The notes beneath the pieces are model-generated. The model saw only the letters and a list, made by a program, of their open reading frames with translations, was not told where the DNA came from and searched no databases. DNA of 64,000 nucleotides from positions 1,080,001 through 1,144,000 of the forward strand of contig JBAJFG010000102.1 of the NCBI GenBank assembly GCA_037903475.1, in the 5' to 3' direction. Position 1 is the first letter of the stretch. Every line of letters starts with the position of its first letter. The position numbers and the translations under genes were made by a program. Below are positions 38,223-46,576 of the stretch, piece by piece. This stretch comes from Ancylostoma caninum (Eukaryota; Nematoda; Chromadorea; Rhabditida; Ancylostomatidae).

Positions 38223-39613
38223 ACGACTTTTGCTCCTTTCTCGTTTCTGCGCATAATTTTTGCTCTATTTTCTCTGGATTTACGGTTTATGGGCAGGACC
38301 CATCTTATGTTTTTTTTTTGGTCATGAGGGGAAATGTCTCAATATCCTTTTCACGGGGCAAAATAACTGTATTTCTGCGCTGTCTACGGAACAGAAAAAT
38401 GCAAAATAGCATTTTTCTCTATGATTTACAGGCGAGAACTGTTCCCCAGCCAGCACTACTGGCTTTCTTTAGCCCTACTATTCCTATTTCTCATTAAAAT
38501 TTAAATTTCATCCGCTTTCATCTCTAGCAGTTCCTACCTCATATGTTTTCGCCCTCCTCTATCCCCATCCAAGAAATCTCATGTGGCATGGTTAAAGCGT
38601 TCTGCTAATCTGTTAAAGCGGTGCTAAGGGACCAGTTCTAGAACACTCATTCTGCTGGGGACCAGTTCCCGCACCATTGATGGGGACCAGTGCTCGCTTG
38701 ATCCGTGGACAAAGTATTTGACAGTTTGCAAAAAAAACTCTCTGCCTGTGTGCTTGAGTGAATACCTGCTACTGCCTCGTAGCAAAACGCAACATGGCAC
38801 TTGGGGAGCAGTTCTCGTTGGGACCTAGTCCTACATATTTCAATAGTAAAGAGGGCCCCACATGCCTATTCCCAAAATCAGCATGAACCCTTACATCTCC
38901 TCTTCTCGTTGTAGAAAAGAAAAACAAAAAGGCAGTGGGTAGGAGGTATAGAAAAACCAGTTGGAAGGCGAAAATTTGGGAACAAATCCTCATTTACCGC
39001 ATAACCTCTACCACCTGCAGGAACGCAAAAGCTTTTGATGCCCTACACTAGCCCACCACGTATTATTTATGCTTTGCTTCATCTGATGATTCAGTCAGTA
39101 GAGAGAATACAGGCGGTCCAATCTTATTACTAGAAATGCTATCATGAATAGAATATCGTGCACTCTTCTATAAAAAGAAGCTCCAAGACGTCATGTGCCG
39201 CAAATGGAAGGTGGCTCTGACGTACACATGCGCGCATAATTCAGCGAAGCGTATGTTTTTCCTACCTATATCAAATCAAATATTGCAGAAAAAACTTGAG
39301 ACAAAAAGCAACACGCAAATTTCGTAGAAAAAAATAGCGCTCCTGATCACATACATATCCCTTCCAACACCGTCTTAAACATGGTGAGAAGTGTTCCAAA
39401 CTTTTACTGATAAAAATAAAACCAAATGTTTCCAGTTTCAAACGGTCTACATAAAGATCTCAAAAAGTCATAAAAGAGTAATCGAATGTACTCCTCGATC
39501 ATATGGTATGAAAAGTCCAAGAGGTGACGTAAGTCTAGTGCCAGAACGTTCCCACCGCCCAAGTTCTCGGGGGGCACCAAAGTGCAAACGCGTTTGACCA
39601 GTGCAAAAATTGC

Positions 39614-39685
39614 TGGAGGTATGGGGATTCGAACCCTAGACTTCTCGCATGCAAAGCGAGCGTTCTACCCCTAAGCTATACCCCC
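39614..39685 (-). tRNA. tRNA-Ala(TGC)-like, degenerate edge copy
   Basis: It differs from the array consensus in the T stem (GGGG to AGGG) and in both D-stem strands, leaving mismatches. As the outermost unit it escapes homogenisation and is probably a pseudo-tRNA. Confidence 0.7.
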
Positions 39686-39849
39686 ACTTGGGCGTTTCGT
39701 CCGCTGATTTCGTTCTAAATAGTGAAAAAACCCTGTAAGGCACTTAAAAATCACAGGATTTGTGTGCTCAGAACTTCCTCCACGTTCCCACCGCCCCAGT
39801 TCTCGGGGGACACCAAAATGCGAACGCGTTTGACCAGTGCAAAAGTTAC

Positions 39850-39921
39850 TGGAGGTATGGGGATTCGAACCCCAGACTTCTCGCATGCAAAGCGAGCGCT
39901 CTACCCCTGAGCTATACCCCC
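39850..39921 (-). tRNA. tRNA-Ala(TGC)
   Basis: 72 nt cloverleaf: acceptor GGGGGTA/TACCTCC, D arm GCTC/GAGC, anticodon stem CTCGC/GCGAG with loop TTTGCAT (anticodon TGC), T stem TGGGG/CCCCA, discriminator A. This is the consensus sequence of the array. Confidence 0.95.
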
Positions 39922-40085
39922 ACTTGGGCGTTTCGTCAGCTGATTTCGTTATAAATAGTGAAAAAAACACTGTAAGGCACTTAGGATCACAGGATTTGTG
40001 TGCTCAGAACTTCCTCCACGTTCCCACCGCCCCAGTTCTCGGGGGATACCAAAATGCAAACGTGTTTGACCAGTGCAAAAGTTAC

Positions 40086-40157
40086 TGGAGGTATGGGGAT
40101 TCGAACCCCAGACTTCTCGCATGCAAAGCGAGCGCTCTACCCCTGAGCTATACCCCC
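40086..40157 (-). tRNA. tRNA-Ala(TGC)
   Basis: Identical to the array consensus cloverleaf. Confidence 0.95.
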
Positions 40158-40320
40158 ACTTGGGCGTTTCGTCAGCTGATTTCGTTCTAAATAGTGAAAA
40201 AACACTGTAAGGCACTTAGGATCACAGGATTTGTGTGCTCAGAACTTCCTCCACGTTCCCACCGCCCCAGTTCTCGGGGGACACCAAAATGCAAACGCGT
40301 TTGACCAGTGCAAAAGTTAC

Positions 40321-40392
40321 TGGAGGTATGGGGATTCGAACCCCAGACTTCTCGCATGCAAAGCGAGCGCTCTACCCCTGAGCTATACCACC
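40321..40392 (-). tRNA. tRNA-Ala(TGC), acceptor-stem variant
   Basis: One change turns the acceptor 5' strand into GGTGGTA, giving a T-T mismatch at the third pair. The rest is consensus. It is the last unit before the foldback insertion. Confidence 0.85.
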
Positions 40393-40640
40393 ACTTGGGC
40401 GTTTCGTCAGCTGATTTCGTTCTAAATAGTGAAAAAACACTGTAAGGCACTTAGGATCACAGGATTTGTGTGCTCACAAGGGAAGTGCAAGAGGCCATAT
40501 TCGAAAATCGGGATGAAACCTATCTGGCTTGAATCTTTGTTGGAGAGGGTGTTACAGTATATATTTCATTATTGCCCTCGATTCCAAAAAACAAAAATCC
40601 CACCACAGTACCATATGCGCTGCAGCACTCGTCCGTCAGC

Positions 40641-40711
40641 GACGATGTGGCCGAGTGGGGAGGATGCGGACTGATAGGCAGGAGGTCGAGGGTTTGGATC
40701 CCGTCATTGAC
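40641..40711 (+). other. tRNA-like segment, left arm of foldback element
   Basis: It runs from GACGATG to CATTGAC, whose ends pair in six of seven positions. TGGCCGAGTGG is a perfect A box of the Ser/Leu type, and GGTTTGGATCC is a near-perfect B box. The T and anticodon stems are imperfect, so it is a tRNA-derived Pol III promoter rather than a working tRNA. Confidence 0.6.
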
Positions 40712-41088
40712 ACTCGTTTTGCATTTTTGTTTTTTATTCCTCCTATGTTATTGAAATCAATTTTGGAGGGCTAGAAGACAACACTTGTCTTTACTGACGT
40801 ACTAGCTATAGAATAACTACTATGCTATGAACGTAGTTTAGTGATCGTACAGCTTTCCCTCGAGTCGCTAGAAAATTGTAAAATTTTCATTCAAAACAAA
40901 AAAAGGATGGTCAATGAGAAAGCATTTACTGGCAGCTATATAGCTAATCGAGGGAGAAAAGCAGGTTTTATATAACGTAGTTATTCCGTGCCTAGTGCGT
41001 CAGTAAGGATAAGTATTATCTTCTAACCTTTTAAATTTGATTTCAACAACACAGGGGGAATAAAAAAATGAGAGAGCAAAACAGGTAG

Positions 41089-41155
41089 GTGCGCATGACG
41101 GGGTTCAAACTCTCGAGCTGACAGTGCAGCATCCTCCCCACTCGGCCACATCGTC
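41089..41155 (-). other. tRNA-like segment, right arm of foldback element
   Basis: It is the inverted counterpart of 40641-40711, with the same A box and a B box AGTTTGAACCC. The two promoters point towards each other. The anticodon-arm region has diverged between the arms while the boxes are conserved. Confidence 0.6.
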
Positions 41156-41401
41156 GCTGACGGACGAGTGCTGCAGCGCATATGGTACTGTGGTGGGATT
41201 TTTGTTTTTTGAAGCCGAGGGCAGTAACAAAATATATACTGTAACACCCTCTCCAACAAAGATTCAAGCCAGATAGGTTTCATTCCGATTTGCGAGTCTG
41301 GCCTGTTGCACTTCCCTTGTCAGAACTTCCTCCACGTTTCCACCGCCCCAGTTCTTGGGGGATACCAAAATGCAAACGCGTTTGACCAGTGCAAAAGTTA
41401 C

Positions 41402-41473
41402 TGGAGGTATGGGGATTCGAACCCCAGACTTCTCGCATGCAAAGCGAGCGCTCTACCCCTGAGCTACACCCCC
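41402..41473 (-). tRNA. tRNA-Ala(TGC), position-7 variant
   Basis: The acceptor 5' strand is GGGGGTG, leaving a G-T wobble at the last pair. It is the first unit after the foldback insertion. Confidence 0.9.
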
Positions 41474-41636
41474 ACTTGGGCGTTTCTTCGGCTGATTTCG
41501 TTCTAAATAGTGAAAAAACACTGTAAGGCACTTAGGATCACAGGATTTGTGTGCTCAGAACTTCCTCCACGTTCCCACCGCCCCAGTTCTCCGGGGACAC
41601 CAAAATGCAAACGCGTTTGACCAGTGCAAAAGTTAC

Positions 41637-41708
41637 TGGAGGTATGGGGATTCGAACCCCAGACTTCTCGCATGCAAAGCGAGCGCTCTACCCCTGAGCT
41701 ATACCCCC
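41637..41708 (-). tRNA. tRNA-Ala(TGC)
   Basis: Consensus cloverleaf, TGC anticodon. Confidence 0.95.
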
Positions 41709-41872
41709 ACTTGGGCGTTTCTTCGGCTGATTTCGTTCTAAATAGTGAAAAAAACACTGTAAGGCACTTAGGATCACAGGATTTGTGTGCTCAGAACTTC
41801 CTCCACGTTTCCACCGCCCCAGTTCTCGGGGGATACCAAAATGCAAACGCGTTTGACCAGTGCAAAAGTTAC

Positions 41873-41944
41873 TGGAGGTATGGGGATTCGAACCCCAGAC
41901 TTCTCGCATGCAAAGCGAGCGCTCTACCCCTGAGCTATACCCCC
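41873..41944 (-). tRNA. tRNA-Ala(TGC)
   Basis: Consensus cloverleaf, TGC anticodon. Confidence 0.95.
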
Positions 41945-42107
41945 ACTTGGGCGTTTCGTCAGCTGATTTCGTTCTAAATAGTGAAAAAACACTGTAAGGC
42001 ACTTAGGATCACAGGAATTGTGTGCTCAGAACTTCCTCCACGTTCCCACCGCCCCAGTTCTCCGGGGACACCAAAATGCAAACGCGTTTGACCAGTGCAA
42101 AAGTTAC

Positions 42108-42179
42108 TGGAGGTATGGGGATTCGAACCCCAGACTTCTCGCATGCAAAGCGAGCGCTCTACCCCTGAGCTATACCCCC
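42108..42179 (-). tRNA. tRNA-Ala(TGC)
   Basis: Consensus cloverleaf, TGC anticodon. Confidence 0.95.
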
Positions 42180-42343
42180 ACTTGGGCGTTTCGTCAGCTG
42201 ATTTCGTTCTAAATAGTGAAAAAAACACTGTAAGGCACTTAGGATCACAGGATTTGTGTGCTCAGAACTTCCTCCACGTTCCCACCGCCCCAGTTCTCGG
42301 GGGACACCAAAATGCAAACGCGTTTGACCAGTGCAAAAGTTAC

Positions 42344-42415
42344 TGGAGGTATGGGGATTCGAACCCCAGACTTCTCGCATGCAAAGCGAGCGCTCTACCC
42401 CTGAGCTATACCCCC
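42344..42415 (-). tRNA. tRNA-Ala(TGC)
   Basis: Consensus cloverleaf, TGC anticodon. Confidence 0.95.
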
Positions 42416-42578
42416 ACTTGGGCGTTTCTTCGGCTGATTTCGTTCTAAATAGTGAAAAAACACTGTAAGGCACTTAGGATCACAGGATTTGTGTGCTCAG
42501 AACTTCCTCCACGTTTCCACCGCCCCAGTTCTTGGGGGATACCAAAATGCAAACGCGTTTGACCAGTGCAAAAGTTAC

Positions 42579-42650
42579 TGGAGGTATGGGGATTCGAACC
42601 CCAGACTTCTCGCATGCAAAGCGAGCGCTCTACCCCTGAGCTATACCCCC
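42579..42650 (-). tRNA. tRNA-Ala(TGC)
   Basis: Consensus cloverleaf, TGC anticodon. Confidence 0.95.
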
Positions 42651-42813
42651 ACTTGGGCGTTTCGTCAGCTGATTTCGTTCTAAATAGTGAAAAAACACTG
42701 TAAGGCACTTAGGATCACAGGATTTGTGTGCTCAGAACTTCCTCCACGTTCCCACCGCCCCAGTTCTCCGGGGACACCAAAATGCAAACGCGTTTGACCA
42801 GTGCAAAAGTTAC

Positions 42814-42885
42814 TGGAGGTATGGGGATTCGAACCCCAGACTTCTCGCATGCAAAGCGAGCGCTCTACCCCTGAGCTATACCCCC
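42814..42885 (-). tRNA. tRNA-Ala(TGC)
   Basis: Consensus cloverleaf, TGC anticodon. Confidence 0.95.
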
Positions 42886-43048
42886 ACTTGGGCGTTTCGT
42901 CAGCTGATTTCGTTCTAAATAGTGAAAAAACACTGTAAGGCACTTAGGATCACAGGATTTGTGTGCTCAGAACTTCCTCCACGTTCCCACCGCCCCAGTT
43001 CTCCGGGGACACCAAAATGCAAACGCGTTTGACCAGTGCAAAAGTTAC

Positions 43049-43120
43049 TGGAGGTATGGGGATTCGAACCCCAGACTTCTCGCATGCAAAGCGAGCGCTC
43101 TACCCCTGAGCTATACCCCC
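43049..43120 (-). tRNA. tRNA-Ala(TGC)
   Basis: Consensus cloverleaf, TGC anticodon. Confidence 0.95.
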
Positions 43121-43283
43121 ACTTGGGCGTTTCGTCAGCTGATTTCGTTCTAAATAGTGAAAAAACACTGTAAGGCACTTAGGATCACAGGATTTGTGTG
43201 CTCAGAACTTCCTCCACGTTCCCACCGCCCCAGTTCTCGGGGGACACCAAAATGCAAACGCGTTTGACCAGTGCAAAAGTTAC

Positions 43284-43355
43284 TGGAGGTATGGGGATTC
43301 GAACCCCAGACTTCTCGCATGCAAAGCGAGCGCTCTACCCCTGAGCTATACCCCC
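43284..43355 (-). tRNA. tRNA-Ala(TGC)
   Basis: Consensus cloverleaf, TGC anticodon. Confidence 0.95.
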
Positions 43356-43518
43356 ACTTGGGCGTTTCGTCAGCTGATTTCGTTCTAAATAGTGAAAAAA
43401 CACTGTAAGGCACTTAGGATCACAGGATTTGTGTGCTCAGAACTTCCTCCACGTTCCCACCGCCCCAGTTCTCCGGGGACACCAAAATGCAAACGCGTTT
43501 GACCAGTGCAAAAGTTAC

Positions 43519-43590
43519 TGGAGGTATGGGGATTCGAACCCCAGACTTCTCGCATGCAAAGCGAGCGCTCTACCCCTGAGCTATACCCCC
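43519..43590 (-). tRNA. tRNA-Ala(TGC)
   Basis: Consensus cloverleaf, TGC anticodon. A truncated partial unit follows it on the plus strand. Confidence 0.95.
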
Positions 43591-43643
43591 ACTTGGGCGT
43601 TTCGTCAGCTGATTTCGTTCTAATGACCAGTGCAAAAGTTACT

Positions 43644-43683
43644 TGCATGCAAAGCGAGCGCTCTACCCCTGAGCTATACCCCC
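43644..43683 (-). pseudogene. Truncated tRNA-Ala remnant
   Basis: Only the 5' part of the tRNA (acceptor 5' strand, D arm and most of the anticodon arm) remains. The T arm and 3' acceptor strand are deleted at a junction between TTACT and TGCATGC. It belongs to a 93 bp partial unit and cannot fold. Confidence 0.9.
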
Positions 43684-43846
43684 ACTTGGGCGTTTCGTCA
43701 GCTGATTTCGTTCTAAATAGTGAAAAAACACTGTAAGGCACTTAGGACCACAGGATTTGTGTGCTCAGAACTTCCTCCACGTTCCCACCGCCCCAGTTCT
43801 CCGGGGACACCAAAATGCAAACGCATTTGACCAGTGCAAAAGTTAC

Positions 43847-43918
43847 TGGAGGTATGGGGATTCGAACCCCAGACTTCTCGCATGCAAAGCGAGCGCTCTA
43901 CCCCTGAGCTATACCCCC
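43847..43918 (-). tRNA. tRNA-Ala(TGC)
   Basis: Consensus cloverleaf, TGC anticodon. Confidence 0.95.
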
Positions 43919-44080
43919 ACTTGGGCGTTTCGTCAGCTGATTTCGTTATAAATAGTGAAAAAACACTGTAAGGCACTTAGGATCACAGGATTTGTGTGCT
44001 CAGAACTTCCTGCACCTTCCCTCCGCCCCAGTTCTCGGGGACACCAAAATGCAAACGCGTTTGACCAGTGCAAAAGTTAC

Positions 44081-44152
44081 TGGAGGTATGGGGATTCGAA
44101 CCCCAGACTTCTCGCATGCAAAGCGAGCGCTCTACCCCTGAGCTATACCCCC
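44081..44152 (-). tRNA. tRNA-Ala(TGC), right-edge copy
   Basis: The tRNA is consensus although the surrounding spacer (CTGCACCTTCCCTC, then GCGCTTTTCG) has begun to diverge. This suggests the tRNA itself is under selection. Confidence 0.95.
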
Positions 44153-44355
44153 ACTTGCGCTTTTCGTCAACTGATTTCGTTCTAAATAAGGGAAATACTT
44201 GCTTTGGAATTAAAGAAAAATCAAGGATTTTTCCAGTGTGTTTTGTTTTTTCCTGCTTACTTTTACCCTTATTTTTACTCTGCTCTGATTTCATTGCAAT
44301 GATGTTTCGATTGGTCGCTATCGGGTTTTGCTTTTTATTGGTTTTTTTTTTTCAG

Positions 44356-44441
44356 ATGAAGTACACGTTTGCTCGCTATTCTCTTACCATCCCGACTATT
44401 CCGGAAAACGTCATCGCTTCATTGCGACAATGGAACGAATG
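44356..44441 (+). CDS. Candidate isolated exon
   Basis: The segment is bordered by a strong polypyrimidine-CAG acceptor and a |GTAATT donor. Two frames read through: one begins MKYTFARYSLT, the other contains FSYHPDYSGKRHRFIATMER. A possible terminal exon follows at about 44596-44640 and would close either frame within 14 codons. No family is recognised and the frame cannot be decided. Confidence 0.3.
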
Positions 44442-45023
44442 GTAATTTTTCTTTGCGTTGTCGTTTTTCCTTCTTTTCCTTGTTTTTTCGTGGACAGTTT
44501 TATTTTAAATGCATAGCATTTGCACGCCCTTTTCCTTATTTTGGTGCTCCTAAAGGACAGGCGTCGTTAACATGTAGTGTTTGCTGCATTTCTCAGTGGA
44601 AGAGACTTCCTCATTGCAGCATCCTTGAATAAGTATGAATGACTACCGTATCTACAAATGCAAGCATTTCTTCCCTTCCTTTCTTTTTCTACAAGTGCGA
44701 CGAATTGCTTTATTCTTCTGTTGGATTCACTTCAATTTTTTTCCAAGGAATTTCACTTGAGTGCAATATATATCACTTTATCATAAGGTCATGACTTCCT
44801 CGTGACGAAACACAGATATTGCTCGTGACCCGCAACGTGGTGGGCCATTTGTAGCGGCTGGCATCCTCTCAGTATGCCTCCTTCTTTGCTTTAAGTTTGA
44901 GCATACGAAGTGCCGCAATGAGTCAGTGAAAGACAGCACAACCGACAACCGTCTTTTCTCCAATCAGTTGAAGCACGAAAGGCCGTCAAAACTGGTCAAG
45001 TGACCTGTGCTAAGTAGGAAAGA

Positions 45024-45055
45024 GACGTTTCGCTTGAAATTAACGGTCATCAGCG
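45024..45055 (-). other. Hammerhead-type core (CTGATGA ... CGAAACGTC)
   Basis: On the minus strand CTGATGA is followed 14 nt later by CGAAACGTC. This is the short-stem arrangement seen in hammerhead motifs of Penelope-like elements. The intervening stem II is weak and the first pair is not the usual G-C. No RT frame adjoins it, so it may be a solo terminal fragment. Confidence 0.35.
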
Positions 45056-45362
45056 ATTTTCTAAGATCAAAGAAGACAGAAGTCACATTTTGTCTCGGTG
45101 ACATCAACCAATTCGACAAAACACAATCCTTATACGGAGACCCGAGAATTGCTCCAAAGGAATTCTATGATCCAGATGGACATCAAACTTCTCAAAGCTG
45201 TCGGATAACTGAGGTAATTCTGCTGAAAGAATCCAAACGCTAGGGTCTAGTCATTTTACCCCATGGTGAGGTCAGCCCCCACCCTCCAAAATTTGTCAAG
45301 CCGGCGCTTCAGCAGTTCCAATGATCATGTTCTTTCGCATTTATATATGTACTACAGAGCTT

Positions 45363-45647
45363 GGGCGCGTGTGGCGCAGTGGTAAGAGGCTCGCTGTGCA
45401 CGCACACGATCGATAGTTCGATCCCGCCCGAGGCCAACCAAGCCTTCCATCCCTCCGGGGTCGGTGAATTGGTACCAGAGGAGTCTGGGAGGATGAAGCG
45501 CTGACTTGGTACATCGGGTGCCCCCGCAAGTCATTGTACAGGGCACATACGCATTCAATGCCTCTACGATATCCAGATGAAGTCGAATGCGTGGCGCATC
45601 CCTCGTGACGGGATTGATTAACGCCGACCACTTTATCCTTTATCCTT
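45363..45647 (+). mobile_element. tRNA-derived SINE, copy 2
   Basis: It has the same family and length as 2211-2492, with an A box GTGGCGCAGTGG and a B box AGTTCGATCCC, and ends in CTTTATCC repeats. The flanking 13 bp duplication TACTACAGAGCTT (45350-45362 and 45648-45660) is perfect, indicating a fairly recent insertion. Confidence 0.9.
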
Positions 45648-46337
45648 TACTACAGAGCTTACACGCTCGAACAACATGGGGTGATTTCTTGTCTTTTCTG
45701 AATGCAAGGAGAAAATTGGGCTTTTCCTCAAATGGGCGTCTTTCTTCTTGAGCCAAAAAATTATGTAATTCAATAGTTCTGTGAAGACACTTGATGATAG
45801 GATTGTAGAGGAAGGAAAGCGCTTTCAGAAAATATAGTGCATATTGCAGAGAAATGGCAATGGTGCGGAAAAAATTGCAGCTGAAAAAGCGCGAGGACTT
45901 ATGTTAACACCCAATATATCACCCGTGAAGCATGACGTACTTTTACCATTCTTGCAAACTCGTCCATAATCTTGATTCGCACCACTTCTTCAACGGTAGT
46001 ATGACGTACTTCTGACGCACGCACCCATCATGCGCTTGTCTCATTGCTCTTGCTTCAACAAGATCTTAGCGCTATTATAACACAAATATGATTGGGAACA
46101 TGAGAGGTACAAGGCGTGGTAAGAGAAACAACGTAAAATGTTGTGAGCCTACTTCCCTCTATTTCTTCCATATATCCTGTAGCACTGACCTAGCTATTCA
46201 AAAAACTGTGCCATTGTTATTTTATGCTTCTTTGTCTACCATTTTTGTTCTTATTTTATTGAAATTATTAATGTAATGGAAAGTATTAATGATAAAAGAA
46301 CTATAAAATTCATAAAGTAATTTTGCCTATTTGCCCG

Positions 46338-46421
46338 TTTCATTCCCTCACCATATACGGGTAAATAGGTATAAGAGATAAGTCGTCCCGGGAACTCGTC
46401 AGTACGGCGAGGAGGACCTTA
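46338..46421 (-). ncRNA. Structured motif copy B
   Basis: On the minus strand CTGACGA-GTTCCC is followed downstream by GGGAAT-GAAA. The hairpin is CTCG...CGAG, so the variable core base (C here, G in A and C) changes together with its partner. The outer helix is weaker (AAGGTC/GACGACTT). A donor-like AAG|GTAAGG precedes it. It is the most diverged copy with a complete core. Confidence 0.45.
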
Positions 46422-46576
46422 CCTTGTGCAATGTGGAGTTAACATGAACTAGAGGAAGATGCACTGTGTTGCTTAACCCACATTTTCGCGATATGAATGG
46501 CCTTCTTCATGCGTAGTTGTATTGGAAGGTGGAACCCGTCTTCCTCTGGTGACAATTATGGCTACAGTCGCGAATG

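Larger units (their letters stand above)
40477..41319. mobile_element. 843 bp foldback element inserted in the tRNA array
   Basis: The arms (about 40477-40820 and 40985-41319) are inverted copies beginning CAAGGGAAGTGCAA, separated by about 165 bp of unique sequence. The insertion splits a unit between TGC and GAACTTCC. TCA is present at 40474-40476 and again at 41320-41322, so the target duplication is 3 bp. The spacing between flanking tRNAs (1081 bp) equals 235 plus 846, which confirms the borders exactly. No protein is encoded. Each arm carries a tRNA-like segment. Confidence 0.93.
39540..44190. repeat. Tandem array of ~235 bp units, each carrying tRNA-Ala(TGC)
   Basis: Sixteen full-length tRNA copies start at intervals of 234-236 bp, except where the foldback element (40477-41319) and a 93 bp partial unit (about 43624-43716) intervene. 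Non-tRNA spacer (for example CACTGTAAGGCACTTAGGATC) is as conserved as the tRNA, so the array evolves as whole units. On the minus strand a T4 run follows each tRNA by about 5 nt. The many short open frames on both strands (MCAQNFLHV..., MPYSVFSLF...) are repeats of the unit, not genes. Confidence 0.97.

Noticed and set aside
38431..38815. MITE bounded by GAGAACTGTTCCCC-type inverted ends
   Set aside because: Similarity is under 20 bp with mismatches and no target duplication was found.
39540..44190. CRISPR-like regular repeats
   Set aside because: Units are about 235 bp, near-identical throughout with no unique spacers, and each encodes a tRNA. The genome is eukaryotic.
39671..44294. Many 64-117 codon ORFs on both strands (MCAQNFLHV..., MPYSVFSLF...)
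   Set aside because: They are translations of the tRNA repeat unit and its spacer, repeated at 235 bp.
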